From the IMG/VR virus record IMGVR_UViG_3300046534_000753, positions 1-42,820 of that record: a stretch of 42,820 nt of DNA; one strand, written 5' to 3'. Position 1 is the first letter of the stretch; the number at the start of each line of letters is the position of its first letter. This document shows positions 23,716 through 32,019 of the stretch, piece after piece. This stretch comes from a virus. The notes beneath the pieces are model-generated. The model made no database searches. It was not told the origin of the DNA and saw only the letters and a program-made list of their open reading frames with translations. A program made the translations under genes and the position numbers.

Positions 23716-23976
23716 TTATAAATCGGCGGGTGTGATTTCGTTGCCCGAACCGGGCTGAACTTCAATGTCGGGCGGCTCAGGGCGAACCCAAGGCGGCGCT
23801 TGATTGTCTGTGCGCCCCTTGAGCATTTCTTGCGGGTGCCGAGGCTCAAAGCATGGTCCACACACTCTAAGCCCCGTCCATTCCCGCCGCAGCGCGCTCG
23901 ATTTGTAATCAAAGCCGCAACGGTCGCAGACGACATTCCACTTGCCTAATGCAAGGTATGTAATGCCGTCTCCCAT
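23716..23976 (-). CDS. Zinc-ribbon phage structural-block protein (86 aa)
   Basis: This 86-residue protein has a zinc ribbon formed by CDRCG (17-21) and CGPC (39-42), with RREWTGLRVC between. The tail is Pro-rich (APPWVRPEPPDIEVQPG). Similar small ribbons lie near head-completion genes in many phages; the precise role is not known. It sits between gp4-like and the lectin-like gene, with 1- and 9-bp gaps. Confidence 0.78.
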   Translation of the reverse strand: MGDGITYLALGKWNVVCDRCGFDYKSSALRREWTGLRVCGPCFEPRHPQEMLKGRTDNQAPPWVRPEPPDIEVQPGSGNEITPADL

Positions 23977-23977
23977 A

Positions 23978-24667
23978 TTAGCGCTCTTTGGCTACGAGGA
24001 TGTAATCAAAGTCAGCCGTTTCAGCGCCAGCCGCACCGTTGAGGTAGCCAAGGCCAACCGCCATTTCAGCGCCAGGAATGCCCACGTCGGTCATACTGCC
24101 CACATGCACGTCATTCAGGAATAGCTCAATTGTGGTCTTGCCGTCGTAGTAGGCAGCGACAACAACAGCCACATCATCGGCCAGCGTGGCGACTGTGGCG
24201 CTATCCGCGTCGGTCGTGTTGTCGTCAACATTGAAATACAGCGCGGCAGAACCATCGTCTGAAATAAACGCCATGCGCATTGTTGCATCAAGCGGGGTTG
24301 TGTCGGACGAGTGCAGGCCGATAATCAGGTCGCTCTGAATGGCATCGCCAACGGAAAAGCGCGCCTTGATCCAAGACTTCTTGCCGGATTCAATCAGCCA
24401 CGATTCAGCTTGAGCCTCAAGAAATAGCCCGTCGTTTTCGTTTGCCGCCGTGGTGACGCGGAGAATGCCGCCGTCTGCGTCTGCAATGGCTGGCGTCGAT
24501 GTGCCAGATCCAACGCTGGTAGCCGTAACGGTCCAATCGCCTGCGGTGTAAACGTCAAAGTCGTTGAAATAGGTGTGAAACTGTGTCGGGTCTGGCGCGC
24601 CATACATGCCGAGGGGCTTGCCCTTAGCTACTGTGGAAATGCCGGAAGGAAAACGGGTAGGGGACAT
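23978..24667 (-). CDS. Lectin-like (concanavalin-type fold) virion protein (229 aa)
   Basis: This 229-residue protein looks like a LamG/concanavalin-type beta-sandwich: FNDFDVYTAGDWTVT at about 34-48, GILRVTTAANENDGLFLEAQ, SWIKARFSVGD, then ALYFNVDDNT, TTIELFLNDV and a final TADFDYILVAKER. It follows the major capsid gene, where decoration or head-fibre proteins often lie. It may decorate the capsid and bind glycans. The fold assignment is by strand pattern. Confidence 0.72.
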   Translation of the reverse strand: MSPTRFPSGISTVAKGKPLGMYGAPDPTQFHTYFNDFDVYTAGDWTVTATSVGSGTSTPAIADADGGILRVTTAANENDGLFLEAQAESWLIESGKKSWIKARFSVGDAIQSDLIIGLHSSDTTPLDATMRMAFISDDGSAALYFNVDDNTTDADSATVATLADDVAVVVAAYYDGKTTIELFLNDVHVGSMTDVGIPGAEMAVGLGYLNGAAGAETADFDYILVAKER

Positions 24668-24692
24668 TAGAAAACTCCATCGTCATAAATGA

Positions 24693-24739
24693 CGCCCGAT
24701 GTGGGCGATGGGGTAGGGCGAGGCCGTTAAGCCCCGCCC
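24693..24739 (-). terminator. Tandem hairpins downstream of the major capsid gene
   Basis: On the minus strand after the capsid stop codon, a 9-bp stem with one G-U pair forms (24716-24724 with 24731-24739, 6-base loop). A second 5-bp stem CGCCC/GGGCG follows (24693-24707). Neither is followed by a U tract, so this is more likely a partial terminator or mRNA stabiliser that boosts capsid expression over downstream genes than a full stop. Confidence 0.6.
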
Positions 24740-24746
24740 GCTTAGT

Positions 24747-25655
24747 TTATGCGCCGGGGGACGCTACCGCGCCGCGCCAGTCAGCCCATCCGGCAACATA
24801 GCGCTCTGTGGCCTTCATCCGGGCGTTCTCGGTGTCAAAGTCGTTGTCCTGGGTAAGCTCCAAGGCGCGACGTTTTTGATTTATGAGACCATCAGGGACG
24901 TCCGTCTTGACGAAGAACGCATCGGCGTCGGTCAGGTAATCCCAAACCACAACACCCTTGGGCAACATGCCCATCGCCTTCATGGCGTTGATGTCGTTGT
25001 TTGCATTGCCGGACTGAAGCGTGGACTTGAGAATGCGCGTGGCCTCAAACTCAAGCGCAGACGGTACAACCAGCATTTGCCCGGTTGCCTGAATGCGAAG
25101 GCCACGGCTATCCTTCAAGCCGCGAATGAGGGTCATCATGTCCTCAAGCGATGCTTCAGACAAGTCAGCCGCCACAGCCAACTCGTTCGACTGGGTGCCG
25201 TCTTTGGTCGGGTGTGCAGTGGAGAAAAGTTCAACGCCATCCCCGCCGGTGTGGCCCGAGTCAAAGCCACGGTTGAGGATGTTTGCAAAGACGTTCTCTT
25301 TCGTCTGTCGCATGGAACGTGCCAGCTTTGCGGCCTTCTTACGGGCCACACTCTCATACTGGTTGTCCTCAATCGCCTCGCGCGTAACAATGGCACCGAG
25401 GCCATAAGTCACGTTGCGAAGCCGCTGGGTGAAGCCCTGTGCGTCGGTGTCATAAGACACTGCGCCGCCCTCAGACTTAACGCCAGCCAAACCGAAGCCC
25501 GTCTCCTCGACATATTCATCATATGCCTTTTCAGAGGACTCCAAGTCAAAGATCATATCGCAGATCAGTTGCTTCTCTTTGTAGGTCGCTCCGAAAAACG
25601 CCTTCACACCAGGCCAAAGGGCTTTTGGGTGTGAACCTGTGCTAATTACTGCCAT
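24747..25655 (-). CDS. Major capsid protein (Mu gpT-like, HK97 fold)
   Basis: This 302-residue protein has the layout of Mu-like major head subunits. It has ALWPGVKAFFGATYKEKQLI at the N-terminus, then YGLGAIVTREAIEDNQYESV, where capsid shells start their E-loop/spine region. The diagnostic ELFSTAHPTKDGTQSNEL (about 141-158) and a C-terminal block ending KATERYVAGWADWRGA follow. It forms the icosahedral shell. The order portal, scaffold, AT-hook protein, decoration and capsid supports this. Confidence 0.9.
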   Translation of the reverse strand: MAVISTGSHPKALWPGVKAFFGATYKEKQLICDMIFDLESSEKAYDEYVEETGFGLAGVKSEGGAVSYDTDAQGFTQRLRNVTYGLGAIVTREAIEDNQYESVARKKAAKLARSMRQTKENVFANILNRGFDSGHTGGDGVELFSTAHPTKDGTQSNELAVAADLSEASLEDMMTLIRGLKDSRGLRIQATGQMLVVPSALEFEATRILKSTLQSGNANNDINAMKAMGMLPKGVVVWDYLTDADAFFVKTDVPDGLINQKRRALELTQDNDFDTENARMKATERYVAGWADWRGAVASPGA

Positions 25656-25667
25656 TGGTCAGACCTC

Positions 25668-26288
25668 CTAAATGCCAATCGCGCCATAAGCGCGGGTGTG
25701 GTTGTTGATGAGAACTTCGACCTTAGTATAGGCCGAGGCGGCTTCGTTGCCTTCACGATTCACAACGCGCTGAATGGTCAACTGGTTGGAAGCGTCGGCT
25801 GCTGGCGCGTCGGAAGTCGTATCCAACTCAGCGCCGGATTGACCGGTGACGGTACTGCCTGCGTTGGTGTAGATCAAGACCGCGTTGAGGCCAACCTGAG
25901 TGGCAGCAATCGCGCCATCAGCTTGAATCTCGAACATCATATCGGGATCGTCGCAAACGAGGATTACCCGCTCAGTTGATACCGGGTTGTAGATGCGCTC
26001 AAGCCCATTGGGATCGGGTGCAAACCCAACAATAACGCCAGTGATTGCGTTGCCATCGCCTGCGGCGGTCAGGTTGACTTCCGGCAGGGTGCCGATTGCG
26101 AAGGAACCAGCGCCCGCTGCATTCACCTGAGTGGTGTTCGCGGTGCCGGTAATCGTAACCGCGTCGCCAATAAACAGCGCGGTCGCGTAGGTTGAAGGCA
26201 CATAGTAAGCGGACGCGGCCCCGTTATAGGGCGCTCCGCTCTTGTGCTTTACTGGCACGAGGCCAGATGGGATGTCGGCGTTTGCCAT
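25668..26288 (-). CDS. Capsid decoration/stabilisation protein candidate (206 aa)
   Basis: This 206-residue protein begins MANADIPSGLVPVKHKSGAP and is rich in Ala, Gly, Thr and Val with regular strands (FIGDAVTITGTANTTQVNAA; NAITGVIVGFAPDPNGLERI). It lies 12 bp upstream of the major capsid gene. The N-terminal PSGLVPV...G.PYNG pattern is common in small head proteins next to gpT-like capsids. It probably binds and stabilises the shell. Confidence 0.75.
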   Translation of the reverse strand: MANADIPSGLVPVKHKSGAPYNGAASAYYVPSTYATALFIGDAVTITGTANTTQVNAAGAGSFAIGTLPEVNLTAAGDGNAITGVIVGFAPDPNGLERIYNPVSTERVILVCDDPDMMFEIQADGAIAATQVGLNAVLIYTNAGSTVTGQSGAELDTTSDAPAADASNQLTIQRVVNREGNEAASAYTKVEVLINNHTRAYGAIGI

Positions 26289-26306
26289 TGCAAAACTCCA
26301 TGAAGA

Positions 26307-26774
26307 TTACTGAATGCTAGACGCTACGTTATAGTCGCCTTGCTTTGAACCGGACCTATCGTTACCGGCCCGCATGTCTTTCAGTTGTCTATCCAGTTCG
26401 GCGTTTTTGCCTTTCTGGTCATCTTCATAGTGACTTTTCAATTTGCGGCACAGATACGCGAGCTTCTTGGACCCGTCCGCATTGCTTCCCACGACTTGCG
26501 ATACTGCATCGCCAAGGTCAGCTTTATCTGCCTTTACCACAGAACCACCCTCCTTGACAATATCCCAATCGTCAAACTCTGTCATCGCGCGGATGCGGTC
26601 GGGGTTGTCGTTGATCCAGCGATATTTGAATCTGGTAAAGTCCAGCCGGTCTTCGCTCACGCCGAGACGCTTGCCGTGGACGGTCCCGCCCTCACGACGA
26701 CGCCGCTTAGGCTCGCCCTCGTCAACTGCGCTGCGTGGGCGACCTGGGCCGCGCTTTTCGGTTGTATCATTCAT
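26307..26774 (-). CDS. AT-hook-bearing head-block protein (155 aa)
   Basis: This 155-residue protein has EKRGPGRPRS near residues 6-15, an AT-hook-like DNA minor-groove motif, then a basic stretch KRRRREGG. The middle contains FKYRWINDNPDRIRAMTEFD and DDWDIV, a pattern recurring in small proteins near scaffold genes of podoviruses. A charged C-terminal helix follows. The start at 26774 has GAGGG 8 bases upstream. It may link DNA to the shell or assist assembly. Confidence 0.72.
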   Translation of the reverse strand: MNDTTEKRGPGRPRSAVDEGEPKRRRREGGTVHGKRLGVSEDRLDFTRFKYRWINDNPDRIRAMTEFDDWDIVKEGGSVVKADKADLGDAVSQVVGSNADGSKKLAYLCRKLKSHYEDDQKGKNAELDRQLKDMRAGNDRSGSKQGDYNVASSIQ

Positions 26775-26778
26775 GGGT

Positions 26779-27645
26779 TCAGCCCTCGTTATACATTTTG
26801 ACGAAATCTTTTTTGCCTGCGGAGTCGTTCTTGAACAAGCCCTGCTCGACAAAGCGCGAGAACTGCGTCTTCACGTCAGACGGCAATCGGGCATATCCCC
26901 CATCATTGCCAGCGCCGCCCAATGCCATGCCACCGCCCTCAACAGGCGATTGCCGCGCGGCTTGACGTGGTGCCGGTACCGAAGCGTCAGGGAACATGTG
27001 TGGGTAGTATTTGCCCAACTCAGCGCGGGCATAGGCAATTTGCTCTTGCGCGGGCCGCTCCATGATTGCGGGGTTGGCGTTAATCATCGCGGCACCCTGC
27101 GCCTTCAGGGATGGGTCACTTAGCCACTTGCCATCGTCAGACGCCGAGTATTGCGCAATGTAGGGGTCTGGACCCGGCTGCTCGGGCGCTGGTGCCATTT
27201 GCTTTGAAACTGCGTCACGCTGTCGGGAAAGGTCATCATACGCCTTCACATCGCCAGACGCTACGGCTTGCCTTTGGGCCACACCAATTTGCGAAATCCG
27301 GTCCTCGTATTGCTGGCGCTGCATTCCCAAGGCGCGTTCGCTCATCGTCTCGATTTTGCGCAGGCGTTCTTCGCGGGCGGTCAGGTCGGCCTCAGCCTTC
27401 TTGATGCGGTCAGACATAACCCGGAAAGGTTTGGTGTTGCCCAGCCGTTCAAGGTATGCTGTCGGGTCATCAACAAACCCGGCAGGCTTCTCGCCCTTCC
27501 AATCGTCCGCTGACTTCCAGCCTAGCGCGCGGGCCTCGGCTGCGTCGGCCTCGTCAAATGCGGGCGGGGCTTCTGGGGTCTCGTCAACTACGGGCGCGTC
27601 GGCCTCGATTGGTTCGACTGCGGATTCAAGTGCTTCGTCTGTCAT
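26779..27645 (-). CDS. Scaffolding protein
   Basis: This 288-residue protein has a very acidic N-terminus (about 1-50), a helical coiled coil in the middle (DRIKKAEADLTAREERLRKI; RALGMQRQQYEDRISQIG) and a small C-terminal domain ending QGLFKNDSAGKKDFVKMYNEG region with basic residues. This is the usual design of phage scaffolds that organise the procapsid through a basic C-terminal helix. The ATG overlaps the groES stop (ATGA). It lies just upstream of the capsid genes in the transcript. Confidence 0.85.
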   Translation of the reverse strand: MTDEALESAVEPIEADAPVVDETPEAPPAFDEADAAEARALGWKSADDWKGEKPAGFVDDPTAYLERLGNTKPFRVMSDRIKKAEADLTAREERLRKIETMSERALGMQRQQYEDRISQIGVAQRQAVASGDVKAYDDLSRQRDAVSKQMAPAPEQPGPDPYIAQYSASDDGKWLSDPSLKAQGAAMINANPAIMERPAQEQIAYARAELGKYYPHMFPDASVPAPRQAARQSPVEGGGMALGGAGNDGGYARLPSDVKTQFSRFVEQGLFKNDSAGKKDFVKMYNEG

Positions 27646-27962
27646 TGTCCGATTACTCCGATGATTGTTCTGTCTCGCATTAGCCAGTAGGTCTTGCCGT
27701 CTGCGTCGTTCTTCCATTCCTCAGCTTGATATTTCGGGAACAGCACGCGGTCGCCAATCTGGGGCGTGGGCGCATCGTCAGGCCAACCCTCTATGCCTCG
27801 GAAGGCTGCTGGTGACATTGCAACTAGGATGCCCTCACGGCGCGCGAACCCTTCACGGTCGGCGGTGTCTTCGGGGATGAATAGCCCGCCGCTGGTTTTG
27901 TGTTCAACCTCGATGGGTTCAACGACGACAAAGTATTCAAGTGGCTTTAGAGGGAAGGTCAT
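27642..27962 (-). CDS. groES: Phage-encoded co-chaperonin GroES
   Basis: This 106-residue protein aligns with Cpn10/GroES: KPLEYFVVVEPIEVEHKTSG opens the fold, then GLFIPEDTADREGFARREGI forms the mobile-loop region and the strand before it. IGDRVLFPKYQAEEW matches GroES GDxVLFxKY, and the end IIGVIG closes the barrel. No groEL is in the window, so it must pair with the host GroEL, as T4 gp31 does, probably to fold the capsid protein. It lies between portal and scaffold genes with ATGA overlaps on both sides. Confidence 0.92.
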   Translation of the reverse strand: MTFPLKPLEYFVVVEPIEVEHKTSGGLFIPEDTADREGFARREGILVAMSPAAFRGIEGWPDDAPTPQIGDRVLFPKYQAEEWKNDADGKTYWLMRDRTIIGVIGQ

Positions 27963-28315
27963 GGGCGGACCCCCAGATTTCCCATGTAAGCTTCGGCCAA
28001 CAAACTTCGCTGCCTTTCAGCAAGATCTATAAGCTTCTCGGTGGCCGTGGTGTGCTTAGGTGACACGTATTCCGCACCCTCACCCTTGGGAGGTGCCATC
28101 CCGAACGGGCCGTTCTCGTCCAAATCGTCTTCGGCGTCGCGCCTCATGGCATCGGCCCAATCAAGGTGCGCCTCGTCGTATTGCTCGCTGTCCTCCGAAT
28201 CCTCGGCCCATTCGCAGACAAACTCTGCCCCAAACTTTTCGGTTATGGCCTCGATCCAAGCAACCGCTTCAAGCGTTGACATTTCGCCAATGTGGATTTC
28301 GATACTATGCGTCAT
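27959..28315 (-). CDS. Acidic hypothetical protein in the head operon (118 aa)
   Basis: This 118-residue, strongly acidic protein begins MTHSIEIHIGEMSTLEAVAW and has EWAEDSEDSEQYDEAHLDWA near 35-54. The C-terminal helix has TATEKLIDLAERQRSLLAEA. It is joined to the overlapping small gene and groES by ATGA. Acidic small proteins between portal and scaffold may be assembly co-factors, but the family is unknown. Confidence 0.65.
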   Translation of the reverse strand: MTHSIEIHIGEMSTLEAVAWIEAITEKFGAEFVCEWAEDSEDSEQYDEAHLDWADAMRRDAEDDLDENGPFGMAPPKGEGAEYVSPKHTTATEKLIDLAERQRSLLAEAYMGNLGVRP

Positions 28316-28578
28316 TCGGCATTCTCCTGTTCTGTCAGTATTTCCTCAAGCGTCAAAATGTCTTCGGCGCTGGATTCAAAAAAGTCCTCCCATGCCTTCT
28401 GCGCCCGGTGGAAGGCCAGCCGCTCCTCCTCCGATGGGGGGTTGCCCTCCAACCATGCTTGGCACATTAGGCGCTCCTCCCGGACCGCTAGGCGATCCAT
28501 TAGGCCCTTTAGCCGCACCGTCGTTGGGTGGCCCTGCCATTCCTCTAGATTTTCCGATAGCTGTTTCAAGCCGTCCAC
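28312..28578 (-). CDS. Small head-operon protein encoded inside the portal 3' end (88 aa)
   Basis: This 88-residue helical protein starts with GTG 28578, preceded by GGAGG 6 bases upstream, an ideal ribosome site within portal codons. It overlaps the portal gene by 203 bp in another frame. Its sequence (LKQLSENLEEWQGHPTTVRL, then LAVREERLMCQAWLEG and FHRAQKAWEDFFESS) looks like a folded protein, whereas the portal tail opposite is Gly/Pro-rich. It is joined to the next gene by ATGA. Likely an assembly co-factor; family unknown. Confidence 0.75.
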   Translation of the reverse strand: MDGLKQLSENLEEWQGHPTTVRLKGLMDRLAVREERLMCQAWLEGNPPSEEERLAFHRAQKAWEDFFESSAEDILTLEEILTEQENAE

Positions 28579-30568
28579 GTTCTTCCTCCAACATCAATTT
28601 CAATCCCGCAAAGTATGCGTTCTTCTCGGCAGCTTCCGCGTCGGTCAAGTCCTTCACGGTCTTCGCGCGCTCACTTTCTACCTTAGCAAGCGTAAGTTCA
28701 ATATTAGCCCGCGCTTGGACAACCTCGGCTTGCGCCGTGTCCATCTGCATTTCCGTCAGCATTGCCGCTTGTGGGTCCGGCTGTGGAATAAGCTCCTCCA
28801 CGTCATCAATCTGCATGGCCTCAAGCAAGCGCGTCACTGCCGCCGCCTTGTCAACCAGACCGCCTTCGGCAAGCTGCATGAGCAACTGGGCCTTGCCCGC
28901 CTCCTGCATTTTGGTGACGCTGCGCGGGTCGGCAATCGGCTCTATGTCCATGTCGGCAAGGTTGTAGTCTTGCTCGGCGCTAACCTCGTCCATTGCGTCA
29001 TGGAATGCCGCATATCGGTCTTCTTCAAGCGTTTCCGAGTTGATGCGCGCAAGCAACTTGAACTCTTCAGCAAATGCCCGGAACAGCCGCTTGAAAATAG
29101 CGTTACTCATCATCATGCCTTGCTCAATCAGAGCGATGGTGGTTGTCGCGGTCATGTTCTTTGACCCGGTGTCGCCCGTCATGATGTCTTTGACCGATGC
29201 GACTTCTTTGCCCGCCTCAATCATCATGCCAAGCATTTGGAACAGCACAGCGTTAGGGCCGGGATAGGTCATAGGCACAATGGCGGATCGAACATCTTGC
29301 CCCGTTGACCCTACCGTCTTGAACTCGCCCGGACGCATACGCTGACCGCCGCCCTTTAGGCGCAACTCTGACCCAATAAACCCGCCGCCGAGGCTGGCAT
29401 AGTGGCCGCTGTCAAGAAGCATGTTGAATGTTGTGTTGACGGTCTCGGACATATCGCCAAGCAAGAAGCCCAGCCCAGTGCCGTGGACGCCGCCATCCAT
29501 AGACGGCAGGAACTTGAAGTTGACGTAGTATGTGCCGCGGCGAATAGACTTGATCCTGACCGGAACGTCCTCGACTGTGGCCTGCTGCGACGGCTGGCCC
29601 ATCATGTCAAGCATAGGTTGCCCCGCCTGATCCATAACCGGGGCCATGACCTGCTGTTGCTCGGTCACATAGCGCACGTCCTCTGGCTGGAAGTCAGCGA
29701 CCAACCGAACAAGCTGTTGCCCGTCTGCGTGGACCGTGGCGATGTAGGGTTCTGGATATCCGTCGTCGTCAAGGTCAAAGCGCATATGCTGCTCAATAAA
29801 CTCAACCGGATCTTGCGCGTCGTCGGAAACCTTGGAATATTCAAACTGCACAAACGTCTCAGACCGAATGCGGCTTTCGACCTCAAACGGATAGAGCGGG
29901 ATTTCCTCAGAACAACGCGGCGCGCTTCGCATTGATTGCGCTTTGTTGTTCACGATGAATTTGCCGGGATCAACTAGGCGACACTTGGGCCTGCCTTCTT
30001 CCGCGTCATACCACCACTTGCGCTGAGCCTCGCCAACGATGGGCAGGACAACTAGCATTTGATCAGTGCCTTCTTCCCACTCGGGGATGTCGTTGCGCAA
30101 CTGGTCAGACATATGCTCGGAAACGCGCTGCGCCCGTGCCGCCTTCTTGCCGCCCTCGTCATTGCCGCGCACTTTGACTTTGACGATTTCGCCAGGAGGA
30201 ACCAACGCCTGATAAGCCCGCGCGTTGAATTGCAGCGCCGCCGTCGTGACCATTGGATACATGATATTTGCAGAGCCGGGATATGGGTAATTGCGGTCTT
30301 CTTTGACCATCTTCGCCAGCTTTATGCCGCGATCCATCTGCTCTTTCCACTCGGCACCGCTGCCCTTGTCGGCTTCATAGTCACGCAGGACTTGCTGCGA
30401 TATTTCTTTGGCCTGCCCCTCGTCCATGTCCGGCACGAGGTTGCGAGATTGCGTGACGTACTCCACGAACTGCTCAGGCGACACTTGCGGGTCTTCGCCT
30501 TCTAGCGCGTCCGGCTCGTCAAGCATTGGCTGATCCATCAATAGCCCGTCGTTCCTGATCTCGTCCAT
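28376..30568 (-). CDS. Portal protein (P22-like size, 730 aa)
   Basis: This 730-residue protein is the DNA entry ring. It has YPYPGSANIMYPMVTTAALQ and FNARAYQALVPPGEIVKVKV near 100-135, the wing/clip region around FLPSMDGGVHGTGLGFLLGD and GSKNMTATTTIALIEQG at about 465-480, which is the stem-to-crown signature of this portal group. The last ~50 residues are Gly/Pro-rich and overlap the 88-aa gene. Start 30568 has GAGGA 9 bases upstream and overlaps terL by 31 bp; an ATG at 30538 (TGATG junction) is an alternative. Confidence 0.9.
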   Translation of the reverse strand: MDEIRNDGLLMDQPMLDEPDALEGEDPQVSPEQFVEYVTQSRNLVPDMDEGQAKEISQQVLRDYEADKGSGAEWKEQMDRGIKLAKMVKEDRNYPYPGSANIMYPMVTTAALQFNARAYQALVPPGEIVKVKVRGNDEGGKKAARAQRVSEHMSDQLRNDIPEWEEGTDQMLVVLPIVGEAQRKWWYDAEEGRPKCRLVDPGKFIVNNKAQSMRSAPRCSEEIPLYPFEVESRIRSETFVQFEYSKVSDDAQDPVEFIEQHMRFDLDDDGYPEPYIATVHADGQQLVRLVADFQPEDVRYVTEQQQVMAPVMDQAGQPMLDMMGQPSQQATVEDVPVRIKSIRRGTYYVNFKFLPSMDGGVHGTGLGFLLGDMSETVNTTFNMLLDSGHYASLGGGFIGSELRLKGGGQRMRPGEFKTVGSTGQDVRSAIVPMTYPGPNAVLFQMLGMMIEAGKEVASVKDIMTGDTGSKNMTATTTIALIEQGMMMSNAIFKRLFRAFAEEFKLLARINSETLEEDRYAAFHDAMDEVSAEQDYNLADMDIEPIADPRSVTKMQEAGKAQLLMQLAEGGLVDKAAAVTRLLEAMQIDDVEELIPQPDPQAAMLTEMQMDTAQAEVVQARANIELTLAKVESERAKTVKDLTDAEAAEKNAYFAGLKLMLEEERGRLETAIGKSRGMAGPPNDGAAKGPNGSPSGPGGAPNVPSMVGGQPPIGGGAAGLPPGAEGMGGLF

Positions 30569-32019
30569 TGGTCTTCGTCCTCTTCGTCGTCCTCGCCATA
30601 CAAATCAGGCGCATTGTAGCCACAGGCGAAGGTCATAAAACCGTCAGCGCCGTTGCTGTTTATATCATGCCGCGGCTTATCACGCCATACATCTCGAATG
30701 TCGTCCCACTCCTTGCGGTAGTGGCGCAGCCTCTTAATACCTATAGCGCACCCTACATCATCGAAGTCGCAAGACGCAAACACAGCGCGCGCTGCATCAA
30801 TCGCATTCATCTTGCTAGACGTGCGGGGAACAATGCGCGGCCTTAGCCCATGCTCTTCGGCCTCACCTAAGCGCCCATTCTCTAGGAACAAGTCTTGTCG
30901 GTTGCCGTCGTGGGGCCAATAGTGGTCGCCAAACTCGGCGTCGTGGTCGCGCGCCCATTCCCGCAAATATCGTGCGTAGTGGCTGATGTGTTCGCCGCTG
31001 CTCTCATAATAGCCCACGAAGCGATTGCGCGCGCCTATGCGCTGGTGCATCCAAATCGTGTTTAGGTCATTGCGGCCCAGATCCCAAAAAGTATTGACGG
31101 GGAAACGTGGGTCATATGGAAACGCGCCAATCTGCCCGCGCTTGTCGGCATGGCCTAGCTGCGTGGCGAAGTAAGCGCCCTCGATAGCCTGCTGGAATGC
31201 CTCCTCGGGCGTTGACGGGTTCTCGCGCTTCATGTCGCCGCCTAGTAGGTGTTCTTCTTTGACCCACCACGCCTTTTGCCAATCGTCCAGCTTGATCTTG
31301 TTCGTGTGTTCTAGCGTGGAAAAATAGGCGTCATGCTCAGGAAGGAAACGCACGGAATTAGGGTCAACGCGATTCCCCTCATCCTCCCACCACGAAAAGA
31401 AATGGAACTTGAACGAACCCTCGCCCCGCATTGCCTCTTGGCAGAACTGGTAAAAATAACCGTCTTGGCCCTCGGCGGTGCTTTCAAGCGTCTTGGGGTT
31501 CTTGCCAACGGCAGGGAATGCGCCGGTAACAATCTCACGCGCCTTGGCCGGATACTTGGCGCAAATCTTACCAAACTCGGAAATGTGCAAGCGCTGCAAT
31601 GTGCCAGACCGTGCGCTAGTTGCCACCCTAATGCTTGACCCGTGGTCAAACCGCAGCAAGCCGGACCTGTCGTTGCTTGCGGGCCGCGCGGTTTTAATCG
31701 CTTCCGGCAAGTTTTCATATGGGAACTTCACTTTGCTGTCAAATATTTCGGCAGCGTCGTTCAAGGTGTGCGCAATAATTGCAACCTTGTGGTCATCCAG
31801 AAATAAAGACTCGTCTAGGCCAATCAGGCACATCAGCGTCGTAAACCCGCGCTGCCGCGCTTTTAGAATCAAGTCGCTGAACGTGGCGCTCTGCATATAT
31901 TCAAATTGCGAAGAGTTTGGCTTGAACTTGACGCGCTCGCCCGCCTTGTTCTGAATCCAGTATAGATTGCTAAGCCGCCACATCGGGTCGGAAAGCTGGT
32001 CAATCGTCGGATTTGCCAA
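30538..32019 (-). CDS. terL: Terminase large subunit
   Basis: This 493-residue packaging motor has an N-terminal ATPase with the Walker A-like KARQRGFTT (53-61, the RQRG-type loop), LHISEFGK (about 145-151) as Walker B/catalytic Glu, and ESTAEG (coupling motif). The nuclease part has NTFWDLGRND and a later acidic HDGNRQD. The very acidic tail (GEDDEEDEDQW) may contact the portal. It cuts and pumps DNA by a probable headful mechanism, consistent with circular closure of the assembly. It overlaps terS by 20 bp. Confidence 0.93.
   Translation of the reverse strand: MANPTIDQLSDPMWRLSNLYWIQNKAGERVKFKPNSSQFEYMQSATFSDLILKARQRGFTTLMCLIGLDESLFLDDHKVAIIAHTLNDAAEIFDSKVKFPYENLPEAIKTARPASNDRSGLLRFDHGSSIRVATSARSGTLQRLHISEFGKICAKYPAKAREIVTGAFPAVGKNPKTLESTAEGQDGYFYQFCQEAMRGEGSFKFHFFSWWEDEGNRVDPNSVRFLPEHDAYFSTLEHTNKIKLDDWQKAWWVKEEHLLGGDMKRENPSTPEEAFQQAIEGAYFATQLGHADKRGQIGAFPYDPRFPVNTFWDLGRNDLNTIWMHQRIGARNRFVGYYESSGEHISHYARYLREWARDHDAEFGDHYWPHDGNRQDLFLENGRLGEAEEHGLRPRIVPRTSSKMNAIDAARAVFASCDFDDVGCAIGIKRLRHYRKEWDDIRDVWRDKPRHDINSNGADGFMTFACGYNAPDLYGEDDEEDEDQWTRSGTTGY

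Noticed and set aside
24876-25634. 252-codon plus-strand open frame
   Set aside because: It is the exact antisense of the major capsid gene, a GC-rich shadow frame.
28041-28967. 308-codon plus-strand open frame
   Set aside because: It is antisense to the portal, the 88-aa gene and the 118-aa gene, is Ser/Pro-rich shadow coding with no ribosome site, and breaks the operon direction.
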